Assembly: GCF_050947875.1 (NCBI RefSeq)
Contig: NC_134569.1
Coordinates: forward strand, 16,885,631 to 16,949,630
Source: Dermacentor variabilis
Lineage: Eukaryota; Arthropoda; Arachnida; Ixodida; Ixodidae
Length of the DNA stretch: 64,000 nucleotides
Direction of reading: 5' to 3'
The number at the start of each line of letters is the position of its first letter. The stretch's first letter is position 1. Made by a program: the position numbers and the translations under genes. A model generated the notes under the pieces. That model had not been told where the DNA came from, ran no database searches, and saw only the letters and a list, made by a program, of their open reading frames with translations. Shown here piece after piece: positions 30,264-42,950 of this stretch.

Positions 30264-30803
30264 GTGTCCAACTTAAGAGATAAGATAGAAATCGTGGAAC
30301 TGTCAAAACTGATCAACAAGGCGAAAATAAGTGATATTCGAAATTATAACGTGAGAAAGATTGTGGAAGCCGTAAAAAATGGTTGCAGCCTGAAATCAGT
30401 GAGCAGGAAACTTGGCATAGGACAAACCAAGATGTATGCACTGAAAGATAAGCCGGGTAATATCATCAGCAATCTCGAAGGTATAGTAAAAGCAGCGGAA
30501 GAATTCTATACTGACCTTTACAGTACCCAGAAGACTCAGGAGCGCTCTATTCAAAACAATAATGAACAGTATACAGAAACTCCTCCTATAACTAGAGATG
30601 AGGTCAAAATGACCTTGCAAGGCGTGAAACGGGGAAAAGCGGCAGGGGAGTGTGGAACAACAGTCGATTTAATCAAAGATAGAGGAGACATAATTCTAAG
30701 AAAACTGGCGGCTCTATATACTAAGTGTCTATAGACTGCAAGGGTCCCAGAAAACTGAAAGAATGCAAACATTATACTAATCCACAAAAAGGGCGGCGTT
30801 AAG
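30264..30803 (+). pseudogene. RTE LINE linker and N-terminal RT, truncated by insertion
   Basis: LSKLINKAKISDIRNYN, VSRKLGIGQTKMYALKDKPG and RGKAAGECGTTVDLIKD (RT block 1, with ECG in place of the usual ED) are followed by NIILIHKKGG, where the LINE text stops at about 30803. Stop at 30732 is inside the RT. Confidence 0.8.
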
Positions 30804-30836
30804 AAACGCAGAAACGCAGAAACTTCCTGCGGGACG

Positions 30837-31187
30837 TTAGGTTCCGAAGTGTTCAGATGGCTCCCCTTGGCTTTGAACTCTCTTCCGAAATATGTAGCGT
30901 TCATGTCCTTCGTTGGTCTGCAGCTTGAAGTAATCGTCAAATTTCTTGATGACCGTCGCGTAGTCGGCCTTGTATTCGCCTTCTGCGAAGCTCAGCGTAT
31001 TAACTATCTCGGTGGCGTCCTCACCTGCGACACTGAGAAACAGCGCTGTCTTCGACGACACTGATCGCTTCTTGTCATCCGGTTCTGATGCCGTAAGGAA
31101 GAGTTCGAATCTCTGCTTGAACGTCTGGCAATTCTTGCTCGCTTCTCCCGTCATGTTTAACGGACCAGGCGCTCTCAATGAATCCAT
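30837..31187 (-). pseudogene. Partial Gag of a Ty3/Gypsy-like element
   Basis: A minus-strand frame from an ATG at about 31187 reads MDSLRAPGPLNMTGEASKN and continues FKQRFELFLTASEPDDKKRS and ATVIKKFDDYFKLQ, the N-terminal capsid part of a Gypsy-type Gag. It stops after about 115 codons at the junction with the host LINE, so the capsid C-terminus, zinc knuckle and pol are missing. Confidence 0.75.
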
Positions 31188-31239
31188 TACGTAGTCCCTA
31201 CAGTGCTGCCCGTCGAAGATCAAAGCCGTGCTTGACTAC

Positions 31240-31482
31240 GCATCCCACTTCTGACACCATGTATCGTAGCGTCTAGGAAGACGAGCATGCTGGGCCGGGG
31301 CAGTGGGGGAAAGAAACCCGATTTATTGCACATGTGTACATATACAGGATTTAGGAAGGGGTGTGTCTTTTTATCGAGAACAGATAAGTTGTTTGCACAG
31401 CATGCACATGGTGCATGCGTTTTGACATACGATGCGCTTGCGCGGAACACGTGTGGCGCTCGGCGCCCCAATATACGATACA
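31240..31482 (-). repeat. LTR plus primer-binding site of the inserted Gypsy-like fragment
   Basis: On the minus strand an LTR of about 223 bp (31482 to 31260) begins TGTATCGTATATTGGGG and ends ACGCTACGATACA, with matching TGTATCGTA/TACGATACA ends. AATAAA lies inside. TGGTGTCAGAAGTGGGATGC follows at 31259-31240, a convincing primer-binding site. No partner LTR exists on the other side. Confidence 0.75.
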
Positions 31483-32505
31483 GCTTACTCCTAGTATTAT
31501 ATAAAATATTTACCAAAATAATATCCAATAGAATAAGGGCCACACTGGACTTTAGTCAACCAAGGGAACGGCTGGCTTCAGGAAGGGATACTCTACAATG
31601 GATCACACCCATGTCATTAACCAGGTTATCGAGAAATCCGCAGAGTAATATAAGCCTCTCTATATGGCTTTCATATATTACGAAAAAAAGCATTTGATTC
31701 AGTAGGGATACCAGCAGTCATAGAGGCACTGCGTAATCAAGGAGTACAGACCGCTTACGTAAATACCCTAGAAAATATCTACAGAAATTCCACAGCCACC
31801 TTAATTCTACACAAGAAAAGTAGAAAGATACCTGACCCCTTTCTCTATGAAAGGGCTCAGAAAGGAGACACAATCTCTCCAATGCCATTCACTGCGTGTT
31901 TAGAAGAAGTATTCAAGCTATTAAACTGAGATGGCTCAGGAGTAAGGATCGACGGCGAATACCTCAGCAACGTCCGGTTTGCCGATGACATTGTTCTATT
32001 CAGCAACAATGCATACGAGTTACAACAAATGATTGAGGACCTTAACAGGGAGACTGTAAGAGTGGGACTGAAGATTAATATGCAGAAGGCAAAGATAATG
32101 ATAAATAACCTGGCAAGGGAATAAGAGTTCAAGATCGCAAGTCAGCCTCTAGAATCTGTGGAGGAGTACGTTTACCTAGGTCAACTAATTACAGGGAACC
32201 CGAACCAGGAGAAGGAAATTCACAGAAGAATAAAAATGGGTTGGATCGCATACGGCAGACATCGTAAGCTCCTCAATGGGAGCTTACCGTTATCATTGAA
32301 AAGGAAAGTATACAATCAGTGCATTTTACCGGTGCTGACATACGGCGCAGAGACTTGGAGGCTGACAAAGAAGCTTGAGAACATGTTAGGGGGGACCGCG
32401 CAAAGAGCGATGGAACGAAGAATGCTAGGCATAACCTTAAGAGGCAGAAAGAGAGCAGTTTGGATCATAGAACAAACAGGTACAGCCGATATTCCGATAT
32501 TCTAA
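31483..32505 (+). pseudogene. RTE LINE reverse transcriptase, distal part
   Basis: Resumes with LLVLYKIFTKIISNRIRATL, then a decayed motif A (around 31670-31700), GDTISPMPFTACLEEVFKLL (about 31866-31925), RFADDIVLFSNNAYE (about 31977, catalytic FADD), VGLKINMQKAKIMINNL, and 32158-32505 VEEYVYLGQLITGNP through RRMLGITLRGRKRAVW. TGA at 31928, TAA near 32122 and a stop at 32503 break it. Confidence 0.8.
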
Positions 32506-32789
32506 TTGACATTAGGAAAAAAATGGAGCTGGGCAGATCATGTAAAGGTTAGGTAACCGGCGGACCATTAGGGTTACAGAATGGGTAACAAGAGAAGGGA
32601 AGCGCAGTAGAGGACGGCAGAAGACTAGATGGAGTGACGAAATTAGGAAATTTGCAGGTGCTATTTGGAATCGAATGGCGCAGGACAGGGGTAATTTGAG
32701 ATCGCAGAGAGGGCCTTCGTCCTGCAGGGGACATGAATAGGCTGATGATGATGTTGATGATGATGTACATTAGCGCATTTCTTGCCTTG

Positions 32790-32895
32790 CATTTTATTTT
32801 ATATCTATTCACAAATGCGTTCTAATTATTGTATATGTTATAATATTTCATTGCACTCTCCCCCCTTTACACAATGCCTCTAGGGGCCTGTACGG

Positions 32896-32938
<43 letters not shown>

Positions 32939-32940
32939 AA
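32790..32940 (+). mobile_element. LINE 3' end with (TAAA)n tail
   Basis: CAATGCCTCTAGGGGCCTGT followed by (TAAA)n at 32896-32939 matches the style of CR1/L2-like LINE tails, and is the plus-strand counterpart of the inserted minus-strand tail at 27806. Coding part not visible. Confidence 0.5.
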
Positions 32941-33845
32941 TCTTCGGCCAGCAACGAATGGCAGGCAGCAAGCGTCATTTGTTGGTTTAGAGCCGGAACA
33001 CAGGACGAAATAGTCTGGCATGCGACTCGCTTTCTATTGAAAGCACGCTCGGAGGGAACCACCCGATGTGATACCCACTTTGACTAATCCCCTGTAGTGA
33101 GTATGAGCCAGTATTCGAAGACAAGACAAGGTCTCCGGCGTCAATGGTGTCCCACACATGATGTAAAGCAGATGCAATATACGCGCATGGTTCACATATG
33201 ATGGGAACTGTCTCTAGAAGTTCTAAACGAAACCATAGGTGGCTTGGGGTGAAACCTACTGCCAGTTGTTTCCGCTGAAAAATTTTTTTCTTTTCGTTGA
33301 TTATGGTTATTCTCGACGTGTTTTGCCCTTTTAGATAGAAATTAAACCTTTTTTATATTTATTTGTGTCATCATTAAAGGGTTAATGCACTACAAGCGAT
33401 TGATACTGAGGAAAAATTGGCACGTGCTTTCGTTAGGCTTCGCGGAAAGGCTGTCAGCAAATCCTAAATGAAGTAAAATGAAATGAACTTAAATCAACCA
33501 AAATCAGAAGGAGTTTAATGGCGTCTGCCTAATAGACACCAATAAATTTTTCGACCTTCAGGTTCAACGACTACTGTCCCGTTCCATACGTGCGCAACTG
33601 TAGAAGCCATCCAATAAATGTGCAACGAAGCGAATGGAAAAAAAATGTCTACACTGTATATCTCCGTGAGCGGGGCCAAAAATGCCGTTCCGTAATGAAA
33701 TATTGCATACTGAGCCTCTCCGTTCACCGGCCGCCCAAGACCACGGTCAAGCAAAGCGCTAATTCAGAATACTATGAACGTAAAAATTCAAATTAGGAAC
33801 TCTAGGTCGTTCGGTAACATTGCAGCTCGAGGTTCGGAAGTCGTA
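32941..33845. other. Unrecognised stretch
   Basis: TTAAAGGGTTAA at 33374-33385 resembles an isolated piggyBac-type end, but no partner was found. No coding motifs. Confidence 0.3.
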
Positions 33846-34235
33846 TGGCAGTCAGCGGCAAATACGTTCCCGGAGCTAATCATTCCATGCCTTTCGGCAG
33901 GTGCTGCATGCGGTCATCGGACGCTTCAATGAGACACAGGCAGTGCAGTCGCTAGCATCGGCGAGCCTAGATCTTCACAGGGTCTGCGCAGACAGCGGGT
34001 TTCCGTCTGCAATTTTCATCCGCAAGCTGTCACCCTCGCGCCAGCACATCACCTAGCCTGCACCCCAGACGTTTAGGAATACCTACTCAAGGAACAGCAT
34101 CGCTCGGCTTCTTTTCAGTCAGCGGCAAATACGTTCCCGCAGCTAATCATTCCTTGCCTTTCGGCAGGTGAGCCTCTTGCTCTTACTTATTTTATCATTG
34201 TAACTTTTTGCCGCTGACTGCACAGAAAGGCCTTC

Positions 34236-35169
34236 TGATTGTGCTGCTTGTTACAAGCCGTTATCTTTGGACGCAGAATTTTTAACATGTTCGGTTTGCC
34301 AAGAAGGTTTCCACCTTGGAAAACGATGATCTACAGTAGCTGAAAACAGCTACACAATAAACGTTAAACGTGAAACTTCGCTGTGCCAAACACGTTGTCC
34401 GGAAAAACGCACACAAGGAGACTTGACACAGACAGCAAAATAAGAATCGTTTGCACAGCAGTTTATTTCTGTACATGAAAAACTAGACCGACTTGCATCT
34501 GACGTAGAAATGCTCGCCACGCAAGTAGAGGAACTTCTTACATTTAAGGACTCGGTTGGAAAGATTGAGAACGTGATACAGGAAGTGCAGATTTCAATAG
34601 AATTTCTTTCCACAAAGTATGACTCGGTATTGGAGACAGTCACCAACAATCAGGTTGAAGTGGCGTAATTACGTCCAAGGTTGACTCGCTGTCTTCTACC
34701 GTCGAGTTCCTGTCAGACCTGATTGACAAAATAAGTGAGCAAATGAATGAAATGGACCAGTATAGTAGGAGAAAGAATTTCGAGATCCACGGGTTTCCCA
34801 GCAAGCCAAAGGAGAACTTGCAATCCTTCCTCAGTGATCTTGCGCAACAACTTGAGGTACCTAACTTTGCAGCAACTCAAGTCTCTGCTAGCCACCGTCT
34901 ACCCAGTAGGGACAATACTGCACCAGCTATTCTTGTCCAGATGTGCTCCACTGAAGCGAATGAACAATGGTTTCGACCACATTAAAAATCTGCCAGGATT
35001 AGTTCAGAATAATTTTCCACGGTTGTTTCTCAATGAAAACCTCACACGGGTTCATCGTGAACTGTTCTGGCTAGCTCGTACTAAAGCAAACGAAATGTCC
35101 CTCAAGTACGTCTGGACAAGAAATGGCAAGGTGTTTGCAAGGAAAGCAGACGGCGCTCCACTGGTTTGA
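34236..35169 (+). pseudogene. LINE ORF1: PHD-like zinc finger, coiled coil, RNA-binding-like domain
   Basis: Near 34236-34320 a reading gives CAACYKPLSLDAEF and LTCSVCQEGFH, i.e. C-x2-C...C-x2-C-x4-H, a PHD/RING-like finger found at the start of CR1-type ORF1 proteins. 34470-34670 reads LDRLASDVEMLATQVEELL, a coiled coil. 34743-35169 reads MDQYSRRKNFEIHGFPSKPK, then HRLPSRDNTAPAILVQM and, one frame over, KYVWTRNGKVFARKADG, the order seen in L1-ORF1-like RNA-binding domains. Breaks lie near 34668 (TAA) and about 34960. It would coat the LINE RNA in the parent. Confidence 0.7.
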
Positions 35170-35404
35170 TTTAATAGAAAATCGGACATTGAAAGGCTTA
35201 TCAATAGTTATGGGTAGTGCTTCTAAGGTTTGCAATGGCCTCTTAGAAGTTTCTCGGTTTTTTTGTTATCCGGTCAACCGACGCTTTCCATGTTACTCAC
35301 GCAAACATCAGAAGCATTCGTAAGCACTGGGACCATTTAGTAGCCATTCTATCTTCTGTTCCACTGCTTTTTTATGTCATCGTACTCACCGAGATAAATA
35401 TTTC

Positions 35405-35935
35405 TCCAGGTCTATTTTCTAGTTTCGCGCTACCGGGCTATCAGTCATTCTTTTTTCGTCCAGTCCGGAGGGGTGGAGGGGTGGCTGCCTTCGTCAAAAA
35501 CCACTTGGTCAGTCTCCGAACTAAAGTTGCCTTTCGACCATGCCGAAACTGTTACCATCCGCTTATCTAATCCTCGATTTTCATTGGCCTTGCTTTCTGT
35601 ATATTGTCCCCCATGTGGTAACACGCGTCCTTTTTTGGCTGAGCGCGACTCTGCGTTATCTCGTCTAGTAACCCACGAATGTATTTGCCTCACAGGTGAC
35701 ATTAATATAGGTAGGCTACGTCCAACAGTAAGAATAGTTGCTGGCAATCTAGATACACTATATGACCGGGGAATTGAAACGACAATCCATGCAGCAAGTC
35801 GCGAGGAATTCCTATCTCAAAGCATTGTTTCATCCTGCATTGATCATGTAAATGTTCGAGCCCATAATCTATAAGCAAAGCCTACCGTTGCACAGGTTAA
35901 GCTTTCTGACCACTACTTCGTCTGCTGTTCAGTGA
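35405..35935 (+). pseudogene. LINE endonuclease domain, frameshifted
   Basis: GGVAAFVKNHL-like reading near 35473-35505 in one frame, then SLALLSVYCPPCGNTRPF, CLTGDINIGRLRP (GDIN for GDFN), SCIDHVNVRA and, beyond a TAA at 35872, LSDHYFVCCSV. Catalytic blocks can be recognised but are split by a stop. Confidence 0.7.
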
Positions 35936-36074
35936 AACAGACTGTGAGTCCCTTGTTATCAGAGGCTATTAACTCGGTCAAACAAATTTGTATAAGTTAT
36001 CCAAGGCTTTTCGATAAAATAGTCCAGAAAAATTATTGGGATAGTTTTTTTTATGTACTGCGTCATCGGAAAAC

Positions 36075-37954
36075 ATGTACCGCGAATATGTAGCTGCGTT
36101 TGATTCTTTTAGGCAGGCGGCAACACGCATTGTCAAAATCAGGCAACGTAACCTGAGCCAGAAATGGATGACCAGCGAAATCCTATCTGCTATAAAGGAA
36201 AAATACTTGTTGTGGACTAAGGGCAAGCGGTCGTCAAACTGCAATGACACGCGCTTAAGATATAAATGTGCCAGAAACAAGGTGAATTCAATGACCAGAC
36301 TTGCGAAGCGCGCTTATTTTAAAAATTTCAAGAAGTTCGATCTGACGTAAAGAAAACGTGGTCCCTGATCAATAATCCTAGAGGCAGCAACATTTCAACG
36401 CCTAAACAGCACCTTATTTTTCTGCAAATGACGAAACTGTGGCAAACTTATTTAATTCGTTTTTTTTTTCAAGTGTCTCGGGATTGAGGACACGGCGACC
36501 ATCGGTGTGTACTTAAACAGGTAGCTTGCTAGATTCCGCATGTCTTCCTTTACTATCGCTCGACGAATTGAGGTCCATTGTTTTTAACCTTACGACGGAT
36601 AAATTACCTGGCTTTGACAAAATCTGTCAGTGAACACCACAGAAATTTTGACTCAATTAAACATGCATTGCTATCTCTTTTACACTATATTTTGGATGGT
36701 GGTGCGATTCTAGTTGAAATGAAAACCGCAATTGTAATTCCGCTTCATAAGCAAGGTCCACGCAATAGTACTGAAAATTGGACATATTTCGACAATTCCC
36801 TGTATAGCTCAATTATTAGAAAAATACATGGCTCTTACGGTAGCACAGTTTCTAGATGAGCATAGTGTATTATCATCAAATCAGTATGGATATGTACAGA
36901 GGAAGGGTACACAAACACTGTTAGAAGCTTTCTCTGATTTTTTAAACTTGACACTAGACCGTAATCGGGTAGCATGTGCCCTCTCTATGGATGCCTCTAA
37001 GGCATTTGACAGTGTTTGTCATGACATTTTGTTACAGAAACTGCCTCTGCTAGGCCTTCGTGGATCATTCTTGAATTTATTAACTTTCTGTAGGATAGAC
37101 GACAGTGTGTAAAGGTGGGAAATAGTTTAAGTGTTTTTACCTGTATTTATTCTGGAGGCCCTCAGGATTCAATATTAAGTCCTCTGCTTTTAACATTTCA
37201 CCATTTATGTGAATGATTTGTCCAGTGTAGAAGGTAATTATATATATCAATATGCCGATGGTACGGTTCTTGTATCCTGTGCAACTAATTACTCTGATGC
37301 AATCAGCTCTTTACAGTATGAGGCAACTAAAGCTATGGACTGGTTTGCGGCTAATTCGATAAGCATCAACCCTTCTAAAACGTGACTTGTCTGCTTCCAT
37401 AACTCCATGAAGAAATCCTGCCTACGACATCATTATTCTTACACACATCTGACTGTTATGAATGCAAATGTCAACCGGTTAAAAATGCATCTTCTGTTAA
37501 GTATCTTGGGTTCCTTTTTGACAATGATATTTTATGGAACTCGAAATTATCCCACCTCTCTAAAAGGCTGCGCGCGGTCTCCTGTGTATTATACAATATG
37601 CGATGTCTTATGCCAATCTCCGTTCGAAAAATTCTTGTCCACGCTTTAATCTACAGTGTGCTACGAGTGTACGGCCATTGTATTCTCAGGTGGAGCTCAA
37701 GAATTAATTCAATTTTACGTTCATTACTGTCAACAGTGGCATACGATTTGTGTCCAAAGCAAGATGCAGCCATCTTTAGGTTGTTGAATTTGCCAAACTT
37801 CACTTCGCTGATTGTCGAAAGTGTTGTAATTAAACACTTCTGGAATAATGATTTTAGAATACGATATACGCCTGTTCGCTCATTAAGACCCAAGGAACCC
37901 TACGTCATCCCCAAGACTGCGACGAAGTACGGAAGGACAACGCGGCAATATTAG
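36075..37954 (+). pseudogene. LINE reverse transcriptase, multiply broken
   Basis: Linker WMTSEILSAIKEKYLLWTK (36166-36222). RT blocks are KTAIVIPLHKQGPRNSTENW (36722-36781), SVLSSNQYGYVQRKGTQTLL (36855-36925), ACALSMDASKAFDSVCHDIL (36973-37030, motif A), GGPQDSILSPLLL (about 37154-37190), YADGTVLVSCATNYSD (about 37249-37295, YADG in place of YADD) and LIYSVLRVYGHCI (37640-37683). Frame changes at about 36850, 37110 and 37390. Asp to Gly in the second catalytic position is inactivating. Confidence 0.8.
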
Positions 37955-38250
37955 GTTCCAGCCATATTTAATAAATGGCCAACGCCTGTGTTACAAGCAA
38001 ACAAAAGACGGGGGATTGAGAAACTACTTAGAATTTTCGAAGGTTAAAGTAACATTACCTATAACTATTCAATATTTTGTTCAGACCCGCTAATAGCTAA
38101 CTCCGCTATTAACCCTGTGCAATTTTCTGTGATCTGACTGTCAGGCACTGCCAGTCAAGCCATCTGAGGCTTTGGTAGGCCTGCTATCTGTACTTTGTTT
38201 TCATTTATGCACTATAAAGATTGTATTGTATTGTATGGTATAATATCCAC

Positions 38251-41200
38251 GTGGTCCAGGTGACAGACACCGGGCCTTTACGCGTTCGCTGTCTTTGCAT
38301 GAGACAAGACTGCGTCACTTCCGTATTTGCACTCACACAAGTGAGCTAGTGCTTCACTCGGTCACGAGCCTGCACTAAGGCAGATCAGCCAAGTCCCGCT
38401 GCACGGCTTGCTGGTCCGGACGGCGAAGGTTGCTTTCTTACGAAAGTTGTCTGCCAAAAGCGTGCCCCGCCATTTCGTGCATCATGCCTCCTTCTAGGAA
38501 CTAAAAGGCTTCAATATTACTAAACTTATGCATGCACATGAATATTTCCATGTGTTTTCAGTACACTTAGACCAAATTGTTTATAGGAATGTTGAATGCA
38601 TTACGCGGTGTTTGCGTAATATATTGAAATAATACTGCAACACTCTACACGGACGGCTTTGTGACTTAGTCTTGCTATACGCTGTAGACGTCCCAAGTAG
38701 TGATATCAATCAGAGGTCTCGTCTGGGTAACAAAACAACAGCCACAGAACTACGTTACAACATCGCAGAAAACCAAGAACGATGACTGACAGACGGAATG
38801 AACACATACCCCAAAGCGTTGGCTAATAACTTGAGGGTCTTGTTGCGATGAGAAAAGTAAATAAGAATAACAGCCGACCCCTGAACATAAGAGCGCGTTG
38901 TCGCTCGTACACGTCGAATGACAAAACAAATCGGGAAGAATGCTTAGCAAATCTTGGTTATGTATTTCCGTCGTGCAGATGAGGGGGGTGGGGGGATTCA
39001 AAATTTTGGCGTGACTGGATCAGCCGACCTCTGAGGGTATAAGTGGGCACGCGAGGGCGGCGGACGGGTGCTCCGAAAACCTCGCTCAGCGCGAATATCC
39101 CGTCGCACCAGCATCTCCGGTGGCGTGAACGCGTTCACGACAGGCCTTGCCAGCTTGCATAATTCGACGTCCCCATCGGATTGAGCGCAATCAGATGGGG
39201 AGATCCACTTCCGTGTTTTACGGCTGCCCATATGATCTGGCCTGTTGCGTGCAGTGCCGCAGAACCTGAAATCGAGCGAATACATGTCCTGCTGCTGCGC
39301 GGGGGAAAAAAAAAAGACACTCAGGTAGTTAGATTCCGAAGACCGAAATTTCTTCATTACTACGCTGACTCAATCAGAAGGGCTTTGAGAATTATTTAAT
39401 TTCTCTTTCAATTCAAGAAGGATAGTGGCCCCACTTGGGTGAAACCTGACAAAGCGAATTTACATTTTATTTGTTGTTCTCGGCCTGTTTGGTTTTAAAG
39501 CAAGAAGCTGCTGTAGTTTGCACTGCTTCGCAGAAACGATTGAGATGCTTGGCTTAATTGTTCATAGCCAGACAAACACGTCAAGCGCCTGTTGAAGTTT
39601 GCCTCTCTCGGTATTCATAGAGCGATGTTGATGACTATGCACACTCTTGTTGCAAAAGATTACGTGCGGGAATGCCCCGAAGCTAGAGTAACCTTAGGAT
39701 GAAGAGGTTTCACATCACAGCGATTTAACACCAACCGAAATAAGCGCACACGGATGCCAGGAGATCACCTGAAAGAAAAAGAAGCAAGCATTAGCTTGTC
39801 CTGCGTGTGCGAGAACCTCAATGCCTACAATAAATGTATTATTCCTTCAAAAATTACGTGCCGATCTAATTACAACAAACATCATTATCTACGATATGCG
39901 AAGTGAAATTGCTTTCTGCCATACAGACTGTTGCAGATAACAGCAGACAGTGACATCACCTTAGTCAGATGAGCACTTAGGAAATATCTCCCGGCTCTCA
40001 CTGAGTAAAAGTACCGAGGTGGCCTCGCAATACTACTTGACGCAGCAATTGTTTTACACTCTACGGGATTTTCTCTAGATAGGCTGGACTAAGTGAAAAT
40101 ATAAGCACCGTTTTCCTGTAAATTAGGCCAGTATGACGTTTCTTTGAAGGTTTTAGTAACGTGACGTTGGTCGCTTTTGCCTCCTCGCTCACTGCACGGG
40201 CCAGGGGCCGTCTCTCGGTGGAGCTGTTCGAATGTCGAGGCGGGGCAGGTTTGCCCAGACCGCTAAAGCACCTTCCACGGTGTGAGGAGGCAGAGGGCGG
40301 TAATCCCGACTGCAACGCTTTCAAGGTGGGCGGAAAGCAAACACGGCGCTGAACGTTTGTGCAAACGGGCTCGAAACACCTGCTTCTGCGCGAAAAACTT
40401 AGTACAACGTAAGGATTAGCCAATCTCTTTGTGCAAATTATGATTATTTTCTAAAGGTCTGCTCATAACAGGTAAATTACTACAAATTGAGGCCGGGCAT
40501 TTTCCGGAAACCTCGTGTATTCAGTATATTTCACATCGCCCCAATGCTTCCGTGCTCAGATCCACAAGCGTAAACTTTTTCTTTTGTTTTATGCTTAACA
40601 GTATTGGCACAGCAAGAAGACGCCGTGCATGCTGCATATCGCGTTAGTGCTTTGCGAGCAGATTAATCGGCGGTGTGTCAAAACTAACGTGCAGTGCCAG
40701 TGGTAGAGGTCATGAAGTGCTCATGAAGGGTACGTTGCTGAAAAGTTCAAGGTATCTTCAGTGAAAGTGTTGAAGGTTTCTTTCTCTCTTGACTGTGACA
40801 GAATATATTAACGCGCGAGGTAGGTGTTTTACTTCATCGAACTTATTGAGAAACGTTTACTTGCGCTTTTAATTGAGCACATATATTCAAACCCAAAAGA
40901 AAAGAAGAAGAAACGTTAAGAACATAGACAAGATAGGCTGACCACTGCCTCCGGAAGTGGCACGACGCGTACCTGCCTCAAAGTAGAGCGGAAGGAAGGA
41001 AGCGCTGAATCAGCACAAGACGAAAGCATGCAAAAAGTCACCAGGAAACACAGCACCGAAAAAAGAGTGAACTTCACACGACTGCAAGTACAATGTGATT
41101 AACTGAGTCTCCAAACACATTGAAGAATAATATTTCAGAAATTGCACCAAGCTTAGTGACACACTAGTACAAACATACGACATAGGATTATGTATGCATG

Positions 41201-42799
41201 CTCACCATCGCCTTTGTCTCGCCCGTATACATACCACTGCCACACATTTTCTCGCTTTGGTTTTTTTCTTTTCCCTTTCTTTTCCCCCTGGGACCTTTCT
41301 GAGCCCAATCATATTCCATACACGGAGTAGCATCAAGACGCTGTCAAAGACAGGTTTGCGCGATCCTAAATGAAGCCTCTTGAAAGTTGCGTGGAACTTA
41401 ATTCAGAGCATCGGTCACCATCAAGGAGAACTGAAGTAAGCCTTTCTCGCTTTCTTTGTACCAACAAGAAAATATGCAATCTTCTGTTCAACAACGGCTC
41501 CTCTGCTGGATTTGATTTCACGGGCAGCGGCCATAGCGACGCTTCTGTGACTGCCGGCGCGTATATTTTCGAAAAGGCGATCGAGAGCGGCACGGGTGTG
41601 GCGGAGAACTGCGGCCAGGAAGTTCATCGAAAGCTGATTTTGCAGTCTTACCAGTTTTAACTAATCTTTTCATCGTTGAGGAACCTGTGAAATGTATTTG
41701 CTCAAGTTGGCGGCTGTTTGTTGCGGGACAGAGAACCCCGGCAGCACCTCGACCGAAGTGGAGCACTTCTCTGATTAAATGTGGGAGTCAGTCAGCAGAC
41801 AAAGCGTTAGTGGCAGTGAAAGATTATACTTCTTTTATTTTTAGCTCGCACACAGCAGGCAGGTGTAACTCTACAGAAGAGTATGCAAACCGGCCCGTTC
41901 AGTCTTGGACGCGTGAGTGACGTAAAGCAACGTTTTAGAAAAGACGCGAAATGCTGCTTCAAATCGTTTATGTCACAAGCACTCCACAAAAACTAGCGAG
42001 ACGAAATGCGGTCGGAAATGAGTGACGATACAATATATAGCGAGGAAGTTTTCAACAGCACAATGCTGGCGGAGGCACACGTGACTGATACGACGAAGTG
42101 GAAGTAGCTCACCGCACACACGCTGACCCCGAACATAAATGGCATGCAGCCGAAAGGAAAAGAATCGCTTTGTCGCTGTCGAAAAAGCGCTCGGCTTAAA
42201 GCACATTGCTGCCCAAGCTCGTATAGTATACGTACGTCTCCAGCGTGGCCCGGCTTTTGCGTAAGGTGAAAACTGTCGTTACAGAGAAGGACAACTCAAC
42301 CGCACTTAAAAAAGTTTCCAGCGTATATTCATGTCGAAAAAGCACGCGAATGATATACTCTTCAGCCCGACGAGTGTTGTAATATAAACAGATGGCGTCT
42401 TTCTGCTCTTTACCTCAACGGCTGGTTGGCTCCCTTTTACTATATAACATGACATATTGCCCAGCAATACAGTGAATAAAATGTCGTAGTATCTTCGCGA
42501 GCGCTGTCAGCTGCTCCTAGGGTTCGTGGGCATCCACAGGGTGAAGACGAATGGGTTAGCGTTTTCATACTTATGGACACGAAGCGGCAGCCTTTCAACC
42601 CTATCTGTTCGCATGAAGGCGAAAAACGCGCTGTTGGCAGGCCGCCGTATTTCATGGGCCTATACTCATGCCGGTGAAAGGGCTTGGGGAAAAAAATGCT
42701 TCTTGCTTCAAGGTAACTGTGCTTAAAGTCGAAAAGAAAGAAAGAAAGAAAGAAGTAGTTTGGCCATCATTTTCACCGCTCACAATAAACGTCGCTGTT

Positions 42800-42800
<1 letters not shown>
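38251..42800. other. Long stretch without recognised genes or elements
   Basis: Short open readings on both strands, none over about 120 codons and none with a domain (for example 38998-39357 minus, 40061-40423 minus, 41370-41660 plus). No LTR, TIR or Pol III boxes detected by eye. Promoter or UTR of a host gene cannot be excluded. Confidence 0.35.
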
Positions 42801-42803
<3 letters not shown>

Positions 42804-42854
<51 letters not shown>

Positions 42855-42913
42855 CACACGCACACACACACACACACACACGCACACACACACACGCACA
42901 CACACACACGCAC

Positions 42914-42950
<37 letters not shown>

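Larger units (their letters stand above)
28965..32760 (+). mobile_element. RTE-type LINE interrupted by an LTR-gag fragment
   Basis: Leader shared with the copy at 14.34 kb, an endonuclease (29290-29980), linker and RT start (30264-30803), an interruption (about 30804-31482), RT remainder (31483-32505) and a GAT-rich tail GATGATGATGTTGATGATGATG at about 32742-32766. Stops and frame changes throughout. Compared with the 14 kb copy it retains the endonuclease but is more diverged, so it belongs to an older or different subfamily. Confidence 0.85.
33849..38250 (+). mobile_element. CR1-like LINE, near full length but decayed
   Basis: Two direct copies of a 5' unit start at 33849 and 34116 (spacing 267 bp, shared 54 bp CAGTCAGCGGCAAATACG...CGGCAGGTG). 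A PHD-like finger and coiled-coil ORF1 (34236-35165), endonuclease (35400-35935) and RT (36380-37960) follow. The 3' end at about 38220-38245 has TTGTATTGTATTGTAT repeats, a CR1/Jockey-like tail. All ORFs are frameshifted. Order and content match a complete element, so it inserted near full length and then decayed. Confidence 0.8.

Noticed and set aside
33374..33385. TTAAAGGGTTAA as a second piggyBac-type end
   Set aside because: No partner end or transposase nearby; a short palindrome could arise by chance.
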